From Mucilaginibacter ginsenosidivorax (GTDB taxonomy: Bacteria; Bacteroidota; Bacteroidia; Sphingobacteriales; Sphingobacteriaceae), in contig NZ_CP042437.1 of the NCBI RefSeq assembly GCF_007971525.1, positions 5,518,001 to 5,582,000 on the forward strand: a stretch of DNA of 64,000 nt. Direction: 5' to 3'. A program made the translations under genes and the position numbers. Shown piece after piece: positions 8,620 to 17,255 of this stretch. The notes under the pieces were generated by a model. The model was given only the letters and a program-made list of their open reading frames with translations. It searched no databases and was not told where the DNA came from. Position 1 is the first letter of the stretch; each line of letters opens with the position of its first letter.

Positions 8620-8934
8620 CTAATTACTAAACCTGTTATATTGCCCCCGCTCCATACTAATATCCAGGCGCTGCAGCATGGCTGGCAAATTGAACCCTTG
8701 TTGCTGATATTCGGCTTGCACCAGTTCTTTCGCGTTTTTTAGTGCTTCTCCACTGGCCCATATGGCTATGGTTACACAAATAAAGTTGCCTTCTTCGTCG
8801 GTACGTTCATAAGCCTCATCGCCAATGAAACCGGGAAGTTGTTTGATAAATGAACGATTGATCTGCATGCGTTCGGTAAATTCCGCCTTTGCGTTTTGGG
8901 GCATTATAAAGCGGTCGATAAATATTTGTTCCAT
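8620..8934 (-). CDS. Antibiotic-biosynthesis-monooxygenase-fold (ABM) protein
   Basis: A 104-residue protein that fits the small dimeric alpha/beta ABM fold: an N-terminal strand (QIFIDRFIMP), a helix beginning near FTERMQINRSF, the PGFIGDEAYER region, and a later strand FICVTIAIWAS. ABM members include quinol monooxygenases and haem-degrading enzymes, but no specific catalytic motif is visible. It is the last gene of a four-gene operon divergent from the MarR regulator. Confidence 0.6.
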   Translation of the reverse strand: MEQIFIDRFIMPQNAKAEFTERMQINRSFIKQLPGFIGDEAYERTDEEGNFICVTIAIWASGEALKNAKELVQAEYQQQGFNLPAMLQRLDISMERGQYNRFSN

Positions 8935-8951
8935 TTGATTAGTGTTATTAA

Positions 8952-9176
8952 TTATGTTAAAAGAGTACAGGAATAACCCAGCCTGTTCATGATATAGATA
9001 ACCTGCGGCAGGTTAATTTGCTGCTGCGCCGATTCGATACGCAGTATCCGGTCGCAATCCTCCAGGTCGAAATTGACGCTGCAATGGGGCAGATGTTGCA
9101 ATAGCAGGCCAACCAGCGTGGCAGCTTCGCATTCTTGCATTACATCAGTTTTGAATATTTCAACCTGGGTGTTCAT
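8952..9176 (-). CDS. Small hypothetical protein, 74 aa (HMA-like fold possible)
   Basis: Pattern of strand-helix-strand-strand-helix-strand: VEIFKTDVM, ATLVGLLLQHLP, CSVNFDLED, CDRILRIES, LPQVIYIMNRLGYSCTLL. This resembles a heavy-metal-associated (ferredoxin-like) domain lacking the CxxC metal site; such metal-site-less versions are common in Bacteroidetes. It lies third in the reverse operon, two bases from the SDR gene upstream. Confidence 0.5.
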   Translation of the reverse strand: MNTQVEIFKTDVMQECEAATLVGLLLQHLPHCSVNFDLEDCDRILRIESAQQQINLPQVIYIMNRLGYSCTLLT

Positions 9177-9178
9177 GC

Positions 9179-9823
9179 TCAGTAAGCTATCTCTACAGTT
9201 GCCTGGTAAATTTCTTTATTAATAAGGTTGCTCACCATATAATGGCTTACATCCGCACGCGATACCTGGAGGCAGTTTTTTAAAAACCGGTTTACAGCGG
9301 TACGGTAATTACCTGTTAATGGTTTGTTGTTTAACTGTGGCGGGCGGATAATTGTCCAGTCGGCGCTACTTTCTTTTATAATAATTTCCATCCGGCGCAG
9401 GTCGGCATACATATGTTTAAGTAGCTTTTGAATTACATACCGGGCAACCAGGCGCACATACCAGGGAATCACCGGGCTTATTTCCAGCGCCGAAGCCGAG
9501 ATACAAATAATCCGTTTTACCCCATGCTGCTCCATTGCTTTTAAAAGGTTAGCATTGCCCTGTGAGTAAAGGGTGGTAGGCTTATCGCTAAATAAACCGC
9601 CGCTTACACCTAATGCCGATAGCACAATTTGCTGGCCTTTCATCTCGTCGGCAAAACTTTCGAACAGCATAATATCACCCGTTATTATTTTAAGATTAGG
9701 ATGCATCAGCTGCAATTTTGCCGGATTACGTACCAATGCGGTTACCCGGTGACCCGCCTTTAAAGCCTGCTCCACCGCCTGGCGGCCAATGCCGCCATTG
9801 GCGCCTGCAATAAATATGTTCAT
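9179..9823 (-). CDS. NAD(P)-binding SDR/NmrA-like protein
   Basis: A 214-residue Rossmann-fold protein. The dinucleotide-binding motif GANGGIGRQ is at residues 7-15, followed by the LVRNPAKL segment typical of atypical SDRs that bind NADP(H), and a VLSALGVSGG strand end. No canonical YxxxK dyad is visible, so it may be a sensor or quinone-reductase-like member rather than a classical dehydrogenase. It is one base from the membrane-protein gene upstream and two from the small gene downstream, so the operon is tight. Confidence 0.75.
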   Translation of the reverse strand: MNIFIAGANGGIGRQAVEQALKAGHRVTALVRNPAKLQLMHPNLKIITGDIMLFESFADEMKGQQIVLSALGVSGGLFSDKPTTLYSQGNANLLKAMEQHGVKRIICISASALEISPVIPWYVRLVARYVIQKLLKHMYADLRRMEIIIKESSADWTIIRPPQLNNKPLTGNYRTAVNRFLKNCLQVSRADVSHYMVSNLINKEIYQATVEIAY

Positions 9824-9824
9824 A

Positions 9825-10298
9825 TCAGTTAAATTTAAATACGCTTAAAAAAATAATGAGCGAAAACAGCAGCAGTTGAAGCCGGTGAAATGTTTTGATG
9901 TTGCTTTTGATGCGGGCAACTTCGGTTGTAAATACCAATTCGCCGGCTTCCAGTAACTTGCGAAGCTTTAAACCCTGCCGACGCCCTATGAGCAGGCTAT
10001 TGAGGATTACCAGGAGCACCAGTGCAAACTTGATCCTGAACCAAAGCTGCTCGCCAAAAACGCCGTGGGTTACGGCCATCATACCTATGCCGCTTATGAT
10101 GAGCACGGCAGCGCCAATACCGGCTACACGCGGCAGCCTGGCCATCGTATTCAACAAAGCATCGGGGCGACTGCCCTGGTCTGCAAACTTCCAAAACGAT
10201 GAGTAAGCCAGGTAATCAACCAATGTTGTACCGGCCATTAATACTAATGCCGTTAAATGCAGCACCAGAAAAGTGGGTAAAAGATAAGTGATTTGCAT
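9825..10298 (-). CDS. Four-helix membrane protein, first gene of the MarR-divergent operon
   Basis: A 157-residue protein with four hydrophobic segments, at about residues 5-25, 56-74, 86-102 and 138-156. The layout resembles small DUF2214/CopD-like membrane proteins. No conserved haem or metal motif is assigned. It leads the operon with the SDR, HMA-like and ABM proteins. Together they could form a membrane or redox response to a small hydrophobic ligand sensed by the divergent MarR protein (inference). Confidence 0.65.
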   Translation of the reverse strand: MQITYLLPTFLVLHLTALVLMAGTTLVDYLAYSSFWKFADQGSRPDALLNTMARLPRVAGIGAAVLIISGIGMMAVTHGVFGEQLWFRIKFALVLLVILNSLLIGRRQGLKLRKLLEAGELVFTTEVARIKSNIKTFHRLQLLLFSLIIFLSVFKFN

Positions 10299-10311
10299 AT
10301 TTTAAACTTTT

Positions 10312-10348
10312 TGGTAGTAAATTATATACAATATTATACCATATGGTA
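10312..10348. promoter_or_regulatory. Candidate MarR operator in the divergent promoter region
   Basis: A perfect 12-bp palindrome, TACCATATGGTA, lies at 10337-10348. Upstream, at 10312-10322, is tggtagtaaat, which recurs exactly at the start of the MarR coding sequence (10397-10407). Thus three TGGTAG units occur in about 90 bases between the divergent genes. Palindromes of this size are typical MarR dimer sites, and autoregulation together with control of the reverse operon is likely. Confidence 0.6.
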
Positions 10349-10395
10349 GCATATGGCAAATAACTTTTGTCATTTTTTTATAATTTTGCTTCCAA

Positions 10396-11028
10396 ATGGT
10401 AGTAAATCAAACAGTAGAGTTAGTGAAGCTCTGGGGCGCTTACGAAGCGCAGCATCCGGGGGCCAGTATCGAAGATTTTTGCCGGTACCAGCTGGCCCAA
10501 AATGTTAAGTCCGAAAGTTACGGCAAGCCCAAAGGCGAACTGCGACCTGACCTGAACGGTCAGTTGGTGATCCTGTTGCGCCGGATAGGTAAATTCCATA
10601 TAGCTTATTCAAACAAAGCGCTGGAGGGTACGGGGCTTGACCAGATGGAAGAATTTGGGATACTTGTAACCATTTATAATCAAAAGAACCCCATAAAATC
10701 AGAAGCCATATACAACAACATTATGGAACTATCCAGCGGCAGTAATATGCTGATCAGGCTAAAAAAAAGAGGTTTGGTGAGCGAGTACGACGATGAGCAG
10801 GATAAACGGGTAAAACGCCTTAAACTAACCGCCAAAGGCGAGGCCACATTGTTAACTGCCAAAGAAGTTGTACTGAAGGTAGCCCGCATGATGGTTAATG
10901 ACCTGAGCGACGAGCAAAAGCGCTTATGCATTCAACTGCTTAGCCCTATTGACCGCCGGTTTTCGGGCCTGTTTCAAAAACAACGCGCCAAGTCATTTGA
11001 TGATATTTACCTTGAAAATGTTGGTTAA
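10396..11028 (+). CDS. MarR-family transcriptional regulator
   Basis: A 210-residue winged-helix regulator. An N-terminal extension of about 60 residues precedes the MarR core. The recognition region covers EAIYNNIMELSSGSNMLIRL (about 101-120), and the wing DKRVKRLKLTAKGEA follows at about 136-150. The C-terminal dimerisation helices are amphipathic. It is divergent from the four-gene operon ending at 8620, with a palindrome in the shared promoter region. The ligand is unknown. Confidence 0.85.
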   Translation: MVVNQTVELVKLWGAYEAQHPGASIEDFCRYQLAQNVKSESYGKPKGELRPDLNGQLVILLRRIGKFHIAYSNKALEGTGLDQMEEFGILVTIYNQKNPIKSEAIYNNIMELSSGSNMLIRLKKRGLVSEYDDEQDKRVKRLKLTAKGEATLLTAKEVVLKVARMMVNDLSDEQKRLCIQLLSPIDRRFSGLFQKQRAKSFDDIYLENVG

Positions 11029-11169
11029 GCAAAATGAGGGTAACCCCTTATCAACCAGATGGGGCTTTTGATGCGGCAACTCACATCTGGCCATTAGGTA
11101 TATACTAAAGCCTGCTTTAATTACTTATTTAAGCGTAGATTTGTTAATACAGATTAGCTATACCAACTT

Positions 11170-11736
11170 ATGGATTTCATAGCCTACCAGCAACTCTTTC
11201 AACATATTTTAATGGATACCAATCCCCGGTTTCCTTATGATGACCCGCATTATTTAAATTATACCCGGTTAAACTGGTCGCGACAGGAACGCTGGCTAAA
11301 AGTGGGTGCGCTGAATGAAGAATTAGTTGAACTTATTACAGGTATCAACACCAAACAAAACTGGACTATTATTACCGAGCCGTGGTGTGGCGACGCATCC
11401 CACAGTTTGCCTTTTATTCACAGGCTATCGGAATTAAACCCATTAATTGAAGTCGATTATCAATTAAGAGATAGCGAGCCGTTTTTAATAAACAGTTACC
11501 TTACCCGGGGCAGCAAATCGATACCCAAACTGATTATTGCCGATGCCCAACATCAAGACCTGGCCACATGGGGGCCACGACCGGCCGGTTGCCAGGTATT
11601 GTATGAGCAGTTAGTTAAAGACCATGTTGTTATGGAGCAGCAAAAGATAGCTTTGCAACAATGGTACAATGCCGATAAGGGCGTGAGTTTGCAGCAGGAG
11701 TTGATTGTTATTTTTAAAGCTATTGTGAGGAGTTAA
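11170..11736 (+). CDS. Thioredoxin-fold family protein with a CxxA site
   Basis: A 188-residue cytosolic protein of the thioredoxin-like family seen in Bacteroidetes and Firmicutes. The thioredoxin site is present as EPWCGDASHS, with Cys73 but Ala in place of the second active-site Cys. KSIPKLIIAD supplies the cis-Pro loop. A single active-site Cys suggests a role in mixed disulfides or bacillithiol-type thiol chemistry rather than a dithiol reductase; this is inference. It stands alone. Confidence 0.75.
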   Translation: MDFIAYQQLFQHILMDTNPRFPYDDPHYLNYTRLNWSRQERWLKVGALNEELVELITGINTKQNWTIITEPWCGDASHSLPFIHRLSELNPLIEVDYQLRDSEPFLINSYLTRGSKSIPKLIIADAQHQDLATWGPRPAGCQVLYEQLVKDHVVMEQQKIALQQWYNADKGVSLQQELIVIFKAIVRS

Positions 11737-11780
11737 AATTCGCAAAATTCTGAAGGGGTGGTGAAATACAATAAGAGAAT

Positions 11781-11872
11781 TGTCATCCTGAACGTAGTGA
11801 AGGATCTATTCGCGAACTTTTTGTCGGTGATACATGTCGGTTAACAGATTCTTCACTCCGTTAAGAATGACA
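11781..11872. repeat. Palindromic intergenic repeat, 27-bp arms
   Basis: The left arm at 11781-11807 (tgtcatcctgaacgtagtga...) and the right arm at 11846-11872 are reverse complements with about four mismatches in 27. This sequence type (TGTCATCCTGAACG...AGTGAAGGATCT) recurs widely between genes in Bacteroidetes genomes. It lies between convergent genes. Confidence 0.85.
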
Positions 11873-11982
11873 ATGGGCTATTCCAATATTTTATGTGTAG
11901 TGATAGCACTTCGCGAAACCCTGACAAAGGAATGCCAGGCTGTCGAAAATCTGGCATTGTTTCAGCTTATCCGGGGTATAGA

Positions 11983-13890
11983 TCAACTCAACACTCCACC
12001 TGTAAATGAAACCTTGATCTTTGATTGAAAGTTTTCAATGATCTTGAAAATCTCCTTTAATGTAACGCGTTCAATTTTTGAAAGCTGCGAGATGTCGATA
12101 TAATTATCTGGTTCGGTATGGTCCTGAATGATCTGCTCGGTTTGTTTTTTTAGCCGAAGGTTCATCAGAAAGTAGTAAGATTGGATTAGCTCATGGTACT
12201 CCGATTCGGAGAAAATTCCTTTTGCCTTCAGGGCTTTCATACGCTCGCCGGTGTTTACTTCAAAAATTCTGTTTTTAAGGGCGTAAACACGAACAAGGTC
12301 AACAATAGGGCTCATTGTTCTTTTAATATCAAAAACTTCCCGGCTATCTTTTTTAAACGTGCGGATAGTATTGAAAAATGTTAACGGCGGCTCATATTGA
12401 AGGGCATTTTTAGCCATGTGGAAAAATAACTTTTCCAAAGGCTGCTGCAATCGCTCGTCTAAAAACTGGTGCAGTTCGTCCATAATGGTGTTGTCGCCAT
12501 AAATGGTGCGGCAATCAAAAAAGGTAGAGAAGTTGATGACCGTTTCGGGGATAGATTCGTCCATCCAGTAATCGTAATTGCGTTTCCAGTGCGATAGCGA
12601 GTGGGTCCATTTGGGGTTTTGGGCCATGAAATCGCCTGTGCAGTAAACAAAGCCAATGTTATTCAAATCGGTTGATACCCTGGTGGCCAGGTCAAGGAAA
12701 TAGGCACGTACTTCTTCGCGGTGCTCATTTGCCTTATCTTCATAAATAATGGCGTTGTCCTGGTCGGTTTTAAAGGTTTGTTCTTTGCGGCCCTCGCTGC
12801 CCAGTACCATAAACACAAATTTGGCGGGCGGCGGCCCTATTTGGGCAATTACGCTTTCAATTACTTTTTGGGCAATGGTATCGGCAACGGTAGTGATAAT
12901 CTGGTTCACAATTTCGGCATTAACGCCGCGGCCCAGTAACTGGGTTACAAATTGTGGCACGCTTTGCCACTTACGTTTTAACTCATCTGTTGATAGGGCC
13001 AGCTTAACAGATTGTATAAATACCATCGGCGACTGTGCCTGCTCGCTTAATAGCTTATTGCGGCTGATAAAGCCCACATATCCGGCCGCCTTTTGAATCA
13101 GTATATACCGGGTTTTAGTCTGAAACATCATCAACAAGGCCTCATAAACCAAGGCATCCGCGCTGATGCTTACTATCGGCGTATCCATCACCAGGCTTAC
13201 GGCGTCGGCGGTATCATGTTGCCTGGCTATCACCTTATCGCGCAGCGTAATATCGGTTACGTAGCCAACAATCTTTTGCCCGTCGTTCAAAATAAAAAGG
13301 CAGCTGGTTTTTTGGGCAGCCATCAGCTGAGCTGCTTTGTAAATGGGTGTGTGGCCCTGGCAGGCTATTACAGGCCGGTATTCAATGCTTTCTACACGGC
13401 GCGAGTATAATTGCTCAGATGCAATATAGCTTTCGGCAAACGATGCCGGTTGCTTGAAAAAATGGACAAACTCCTCATTTTGCATCCGTTTACCAAACTC
13501 GGCAGTAAAATGCAAAAAGAAATCTTCGTAGGTTTTGCACAGCAGGCGAAAATCTTTACGGTGCAAAAAATAAACCAGCGTTCCCTTTTTGGCAACAACC
13601 GTTCGTAACGATCGCCTCCTGTTAAGTAATACCGAAACGCCGCCGTAACAAAAGCCAGGTTCGTGGTTTTCTATCAATCGCTTATTGCCTGCACTATCAT
13701 AAAAAAAAGATTCATAACTGCCCTGTACAATAATGTCAACACCTTTCATCATCGTAACATCCTGCTGGTAAATTACCACATCTTTTTGATAATTGATTTC
13801 CTGTAATTGTTCGGCTACGCCTTGCAGTACCTCGGTGGGCAGGGCGTTAAAAGGCGTAATGGATTTTAAATATTCCAGTCGGTTGTTCAT
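11983..13890 (-). CDS. cNMP-binding / CBS-pair / DUF294 nucleotidyltransferase-like signalling protein
   Basis: A 635-residue cytosolic protein with four parts: a cyclic-nucleotide-binding-like domain (about 10-130), a CBS pair (about 165-285) expected to bind adenosine nucleotides, a DUF294 nucleotidyltransferase core, and a DUF294 C-terminal helical domain (about 490-625). The nucleotidyltransferase signature GSEGRKEQTFKTDQDN is at 364-379, with the GS and paired-Asp residues kept, as in GlnD/KNTase-like enzymes. It probably modifies a protein or nucleotide in response to adenylate levels. It overlaps the exonuclease gene by four bases, so the two are translationally coupled. Confidence 0.88.
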   Translation of the reverse strand: MNNRLEYLKSITPFNALPTEVLQGVAEQLQEINYQKDVVIYQQDVTMMKGVDIIVQGSYESFFYDSAGNKRLIENHEPGFCYGGVSVLLNRRRSLRTVVAKKGTLVYFLHRKDFRLLCKTYEDFFLHFTAEFGKRMQNEEFVHFFKQPASFAESYIASEQLYSRRVESIEYRPVIACQGHTPIYKAAQLMAAQKTSCLFILNDGQKIVGYVTDITLRDKVIARQHDTADAVSLVMDTPIVSISADALVYEALLMMFQTKTRYILIQKAAGYVGFISRNKLLSEQAQSPMVFIQSVKLALSTDELKRKWQSVPQFVTQLLGRGVNAEIVNQIITTVADTIAQKVIESVIAQIGPPPAKFVFMVLGSEGRKEQTFKTDQDNAIIYEDKANEHREEVRAYFLDLATRVSTDLNNIGFVYCTGDFMAQNPKWTHSLSHWKRNYDYWMDESIPETVINFSTFFDCRTIYGDNTIMDELHQFLDERLQQPLEKLFFHMAKNALQYEPPLTFFNTIRTFKKDSREVFDIKRTMSPIVDLVRVYALKNRIFEVNTGERMKALKAKGIFSESEYHELIQSYYFLMNLRLKKQTEQIIQDHTEPDNYIDISQLSKIERVTLKEIFKIIENFQSKIKVSFTGGVLS

Positions 13891-14624
13891 AGGCTGTAAA
13901 TGATAATGGCCATTAACAATATAAGCATTAATGCAGGCAGTAAACAGCCCTTTTGTTTTTGGGCAGGGTCGCGCTGCTGCTCAAAATCCAGATTTTGCTG
14001 ACGGATGCTTTTATCGGATATTTCGCCACGAGTACGCAATTCAAAAAAACAGGCGGCAGTGGCCTGGGCATCATATAGTGCATTATGCTGGTTTTGTAAA
14101 TCGGTATTAAACAGCATATAGTACAACTCTTCCAGCCTTAAGTGGCGTGTAAGCGAGCTGTGCACCAGTTGCGTAGTGGCAACCATGGTACAAAAAACAG
14201 GGAGGTTACCGAGCGGGTTTGCTATGCCCGACCGGTAAAATGTCGCACCGAGCAGGTGATAATCCAGCCGGATAAAATGGCCTATCAGCATAGGGTTGTA
14301 TTGCTGCACATCAGCTGCCAGTAGTTGTATTACCTCGGTGCGGGTTTTGCCGCTCAGTTTCAAAAACTCAGGTGTCAGATGGTGGATGGCCAGAGCTGCA
14401 GGGGTAATCGTGATTCCCTCGCTTTGGATATAGTAGTCCTGTTGTTTGATGAGCTTGTGATGCTTATCGTAAATAAGCCATGATACCTGTAACGCGTGCG
14501 GCCAGTTTTCATCGGCACTGTAAGGCAAGTTCCACTTAAGCGGCAGGCCCGAGGCTTCTGTGTCGATAAATAAAAAATAGTCGTTCAAAGTGTTTGCCCA
14601 ATTGCTGTTTGCGGTTGTATTCAA
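13887..14624 (-). CDS. DnaQ-type 3'-5' exonuclease with C-terminal membrane anchor
   Basis: DEDDh exonuclease domain: FLFIDTEASGLP carries Asp21 and Glu23, GHFIRLDYHLLG carries the second Asp, and HNALYDAQATA carries the His and final Asp. A Lys/Gln-rich linker leads to a hydrophobic C-terminal helix (about residues 228-245), predicting a tail-anchored membrane enzyme, unlike the soluble DNA polymerase III epsilon subunit. Its stop overlaps the start of the cNMP/CBS/DUF294 gene (ATGA). Pairing of an exonuclease with DUF294/CBS proteins recurs in Bacteroidetes; the shared function is unknown. Confidence 0.88.
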   Translation of the reverse strand: MNTTANSNWANTLNDYFLFIDTEASGLPLKWNLPYSADENWPHALQVSWLIYDKHHKLIKQQDYYIQSEGITITPAALAIHHLTPEFLKLSGKTRTEVIQLLAADVQQYNPMLIGHFIRLDYHLLGATFYRSGIANPLGNLPVFCTMVATTQLVHSSLTRHLRLEELYYMLFNTDLQNQHNALYDAQATAACFFELRTRGEISDKSIRQQNLDFEQQRDPAQKQKGCLLPALMLILLMAIIIYSL

Positions 14625-15329
14625 AAGTAATTAATTCCGGTAAAAGTTGATGAGAATAAAATTGTGGCAGGGCAAACGTATCCAGATTGGGTTAACATAA
14701 CTTAACATGTTTTAAGAAAAATTCCATATAAAATTCTGTAAAACAATGTTTTAGTATTTTATCATGGTTAACACTAAACTGATGTTTTACGTAATTTAAA
14801 CGCATACAAATGCTTGTGCCTGTTGTTGGCCAAACAGGTGCCGAACAGGCGCTTTCTTTTAACCGGAGTAAGGGGATAACGCAAGGTATTGTTTAATGCA
14901 TATATCTAATGCATATATCTTTTTCGCCCCCTAAGCTTATTCCGTTAGCTACAGCTTATTTGTAGGCAGGAGCAACGGCCTTGATGTGGATCAAAGGAGA
15001 TATACAAGTGCGTTTGGCTGACGCGACCTAAAACATCAGGAAATAAATCCTAATACACTAACATGCACAGTTATGCAATTTCTTATTCATCTCTTGGAAG
15101 CACCCGCACAGAAATTATACACACTATTGCACTTAGCAGCAGCAATGTTAAAATCAGAGTTATCAATGGTATTAATTAATTGGTAATGATAAAATTACAA
15201 AAAAATTTAATTTGATAAAATATTTTAATAAAAAAAACGTTAGCGCTTTTTTTGCAGTGGTTCGGTTATTAATGATTATCCCTCCCGGGGGCACTATAAA
15301 TAACAGTAAGGAAACTGGACTTGGCTATT
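14625..15329. other. Gene-poor stretch with a 13-bp tandem repeat
   Basis: About 700 bases without a convincing gene. It holds a perfect tandem duplication of taatgcatatatc (14894-14906 and 14907-14919) and AT-rich blocks at 14690-14800 and 15150-15240. One possible 38-codon frame runs from the ATG at 15063 to the stop at 15179; its composition is unremarkable and it is not called. No hairpin followed by a T-run was found. Confidence 0.5.
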
Positions 15330-15794
15330 TTACAGCATTGGGCTATCGTAAAATCTCGCTTTTAGCTTGTCTTTTAAATAAATTTCCAGAACCTGAGTTC
15401 GGCCGGCCTTGTAAATGTCCTGAATACTTAGCTTATGTTTTTTGTTTTCAAGCTCAATAATCAGCGAAGGGACTTTTTTTACAGCTATGTAAATACAATA
15501 TATGCCCAGTAGTACCGGCAAAACCGGCAGTGCTATTGATTCTATGTAGATGCGGTGTACGGTAGGATCATAAAAGTTTTGGTATACGCCTAGGGTGTTG
15601 TACACCGCGAAAGCAATAAATAATACCCCGACGATTAAGGTAAGCGCAACGTTTTTTGTTTCGACAGCCCTGGCGAAAGTGGCTTTGTGGATGTCGTAAT
15701 AATTGATGGTTTTGTAATTGAACCGGTTGCGCAGCAGGTGAACGCCTTGTGGCGACAAAGCAAAATCTTTTGATTGGATGTCGTAATTGTTCAT
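15330..15794 (-). CDS. Hypothetical two-helix membrane protein, 154 aa
   Basis: Not assigned to a known family. A soluble N-terminal stretch (1-45) containing a KTINYYDIHKATF motif reminiscent of PH-like or DUF-type bacterial membrane proteins is followed by hydrophobic helices at about 50-70 and 86-106 and a charged C-terminal part. The order strand-rich start, two helices, soluble end resembles small bacterial PH-domain membrane proteins, but this is tentative. Confidence 0.55.
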   Translation of the reverse strand: MNNYDIQSKDFALSPQGVHLLRNRFNYKTINYYDIHKATFARAVETKNVALTLIVGVLFIAFAVYNTLGVYQNFYDPTVHRIYIESIALPVLPVLLGIYCIYIAVKKVPSLIIELENKKHKLSIQDIYKAGRTQVLEIYLKDKLKARFYDSPML

Positions 15795-15920
15795 GGCAGG
15801 TTAGCTCACGGGCATTTTAATCAATATTCCATCTCGGATAGGAACGTCGTTTTAAATATAATGTACCCGGATTTAGCTATGAAAACAGAATATATATGAC
15901 CAGCGCCGTGCTTGCTAAGC

Positions 15921-17189
15921 CTACTCCTCAAACAAATAACCGCTATACGCCAAACCTGTAGCTACACTCTTAAAATTATCGCCCGAGTTGAGGTTAACAT
16001 GCGGAAACCTGTTTTTAAACAGCTTTTGAATACTGCCTACCAGCGATGTGCCGCCTGTTAAAAACAAACTATCAATTTTTTCAGGATCGATGTTGTTTTG
16101 TTGCATAAATTGATCCAGGTATCCGGCAATCCGATCCACATCTTTGGCTATAATTTGTTCGTAACCAGGCAATGGGACATCCTCTTCAATATCGATATCC
16201 ATGTTATGGTAACTAAACGCAGATGTATCTGCGTTTGAAAGTTCAATTTTTGTTTTTTCGATTGCCTGGAATACCGAGTAGCCCAGGTTATTGTCAATAA
16301 GGGTGATCAAATTTTTAAATTTCCGGTTGTTGCCCGAAAAATAGTAGTAATCGTCAATATCTTTTTTAATACGTGGGCCATTAAAAAAGTTCATCTGCTC
16401 CCATGAACAAATGTTTGCAAAAAGCGAATTGGGAACGGTTAGTACCTTGCCCGGAGTAGCCTCGTATTGCGTGTGCTTACCAAAATATGGCGTGCCTATT
16501 TCCCACATAAAAGCCGAATCAAGGCTATCGCCACCAACATAAATACCGCCGTTGGCTATCATATCGTCTTTGCGGTTTTTGCTGCCAACTTTTTGAGGGT
16601 CGAGCACCAGGTAGGTAAAGTCTGTTGTGCCCCCGCCCAAATCGGCCACCAACACATTTTCTTTTTTTGCCAGTGTTTTTTCATAGGCAAAGGCGGCACC
16701 TATAGGTTCAAACTGGAAACGTACATTGGTAAAACCTGCAATTGCTGCCGCTTTGCTTAGCCGGGTTTGCGCAAGGGTATCTTTTTGCACATCGTCGTCA
16801 TCAAAAAAAACCGGCCGGCCAATTACCGCTGTGCGGCAATCCTCCCCGGTTAGTTCATCGGCCCGTTCTTTCAATTCCTTTAAAATAATAGCCACAAGGT
16901 CAGATGCGTTGAACCTTTTATTTTGAATGCGGGTTTCGGTGAAGCTGCTCCTGGATAAAATTTGTTTAACCGATTTAATAAACCGGCCCTTCATTCCGTC
17001 ATTAAGATAAGCTGCAATCGCTTCTTCGCCCACTACATAGTTTTTTGTGGTTTGTAACCCCGGCTGACTAAAGAAATAGATGAGCGATGGGATGATGATG
17101 GTATCGTGGATGGCTTTTGTTTCCTGGTTGTAAATTGCCAAAGCCGAATTGGTTGTTCCAAAATCAATTCCGTATAAAAACTTATTCAT
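15921..17189 (-). CDS. Hsp70-family (DnaK-like) ATPase without a full substrate-binding domain
   Basis: An actin-fold Hsp70 relative. The ATG at 17189 is chosen because it puts MNKFLYGIDFGTTNSA at the N-terminus as in the family; an upstream in-frame start at 17255 would add 22 hydrophobic residues with no homologous feel. Phosphate-binding motifs DFGTTNSA (about 9-16), DLGGGTTDF (183-191) and LTGGTSLVG near the C-terminus are all present. At 422 residues the protein is essentially the nucleotide-binding domain plus a short tail, lacking the beta-sandwich substrate domain and lid, like the YegD branch of Hsp70s. Its partner is unknown. Confidence 0.85.
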   Translation of the reverse strand: MNKFLYGIDFGTTNSALAIYNQETKAIHDTIIIPSLIYFFSQPGLQTTKNYVVGEEAIAAYLNDGMKGRFIKSVKQILSRSSFTETRIQNKRFNASDLVAIILKELKERADELTGEDCRTAVIGRPVFFDDDDVQKDTLAQTRLSKAAAIAGFTNVRFQFEPIGAAFAYEKTLAKKENVLVADLGGGTTDFTYLVLDPQKVGSKNRKDDMIANGGIYVGGDSLDSAFMWEIGTPYFGKHTQYEATPGKVLTVPNSLFANICSWEQMNFFNGPRIKKDIDDYYYFSGNNRKFKNLITLIDNNLGYSVFQAIEKTKIELSNADTSAFSYHNMDIDIEEDVPLPGYEQIIAKDVDRIAGYLDQFMQQNNIDPEKIDSLFLTGGTSLVGSIQKLFKNRFPHVNLNSGDNFKSVATGLAYSGYLFEE

Positions 17190-17255
17190 AACAAAACAGG
17201 TAAAGCGGTAAAAATTAAAGGGCGGCGAAAGTATAAAAAAATAGTTTAGCGACAA

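Noticed and set aside
14894..14919. Tandem 13-bp duplication as a replication iteron or attachment site
   Set aside because: Only two copies and no integrase or replication gene nearby.
15063..15179. Forward 38-codon frame with an ATG in a gene-poor gap
   Set aside because: Low-complexity, no conserved feature and no coupling with other genes; mentioned only in the gap description.
17190..17255. 22-residue N-terminal extension of the Hsp70-like protein
   Set aside because: The downstream ATG places the nucleotide-binding motif at the usual distance from the N-terminus; the extension looks like untranslated sequence.
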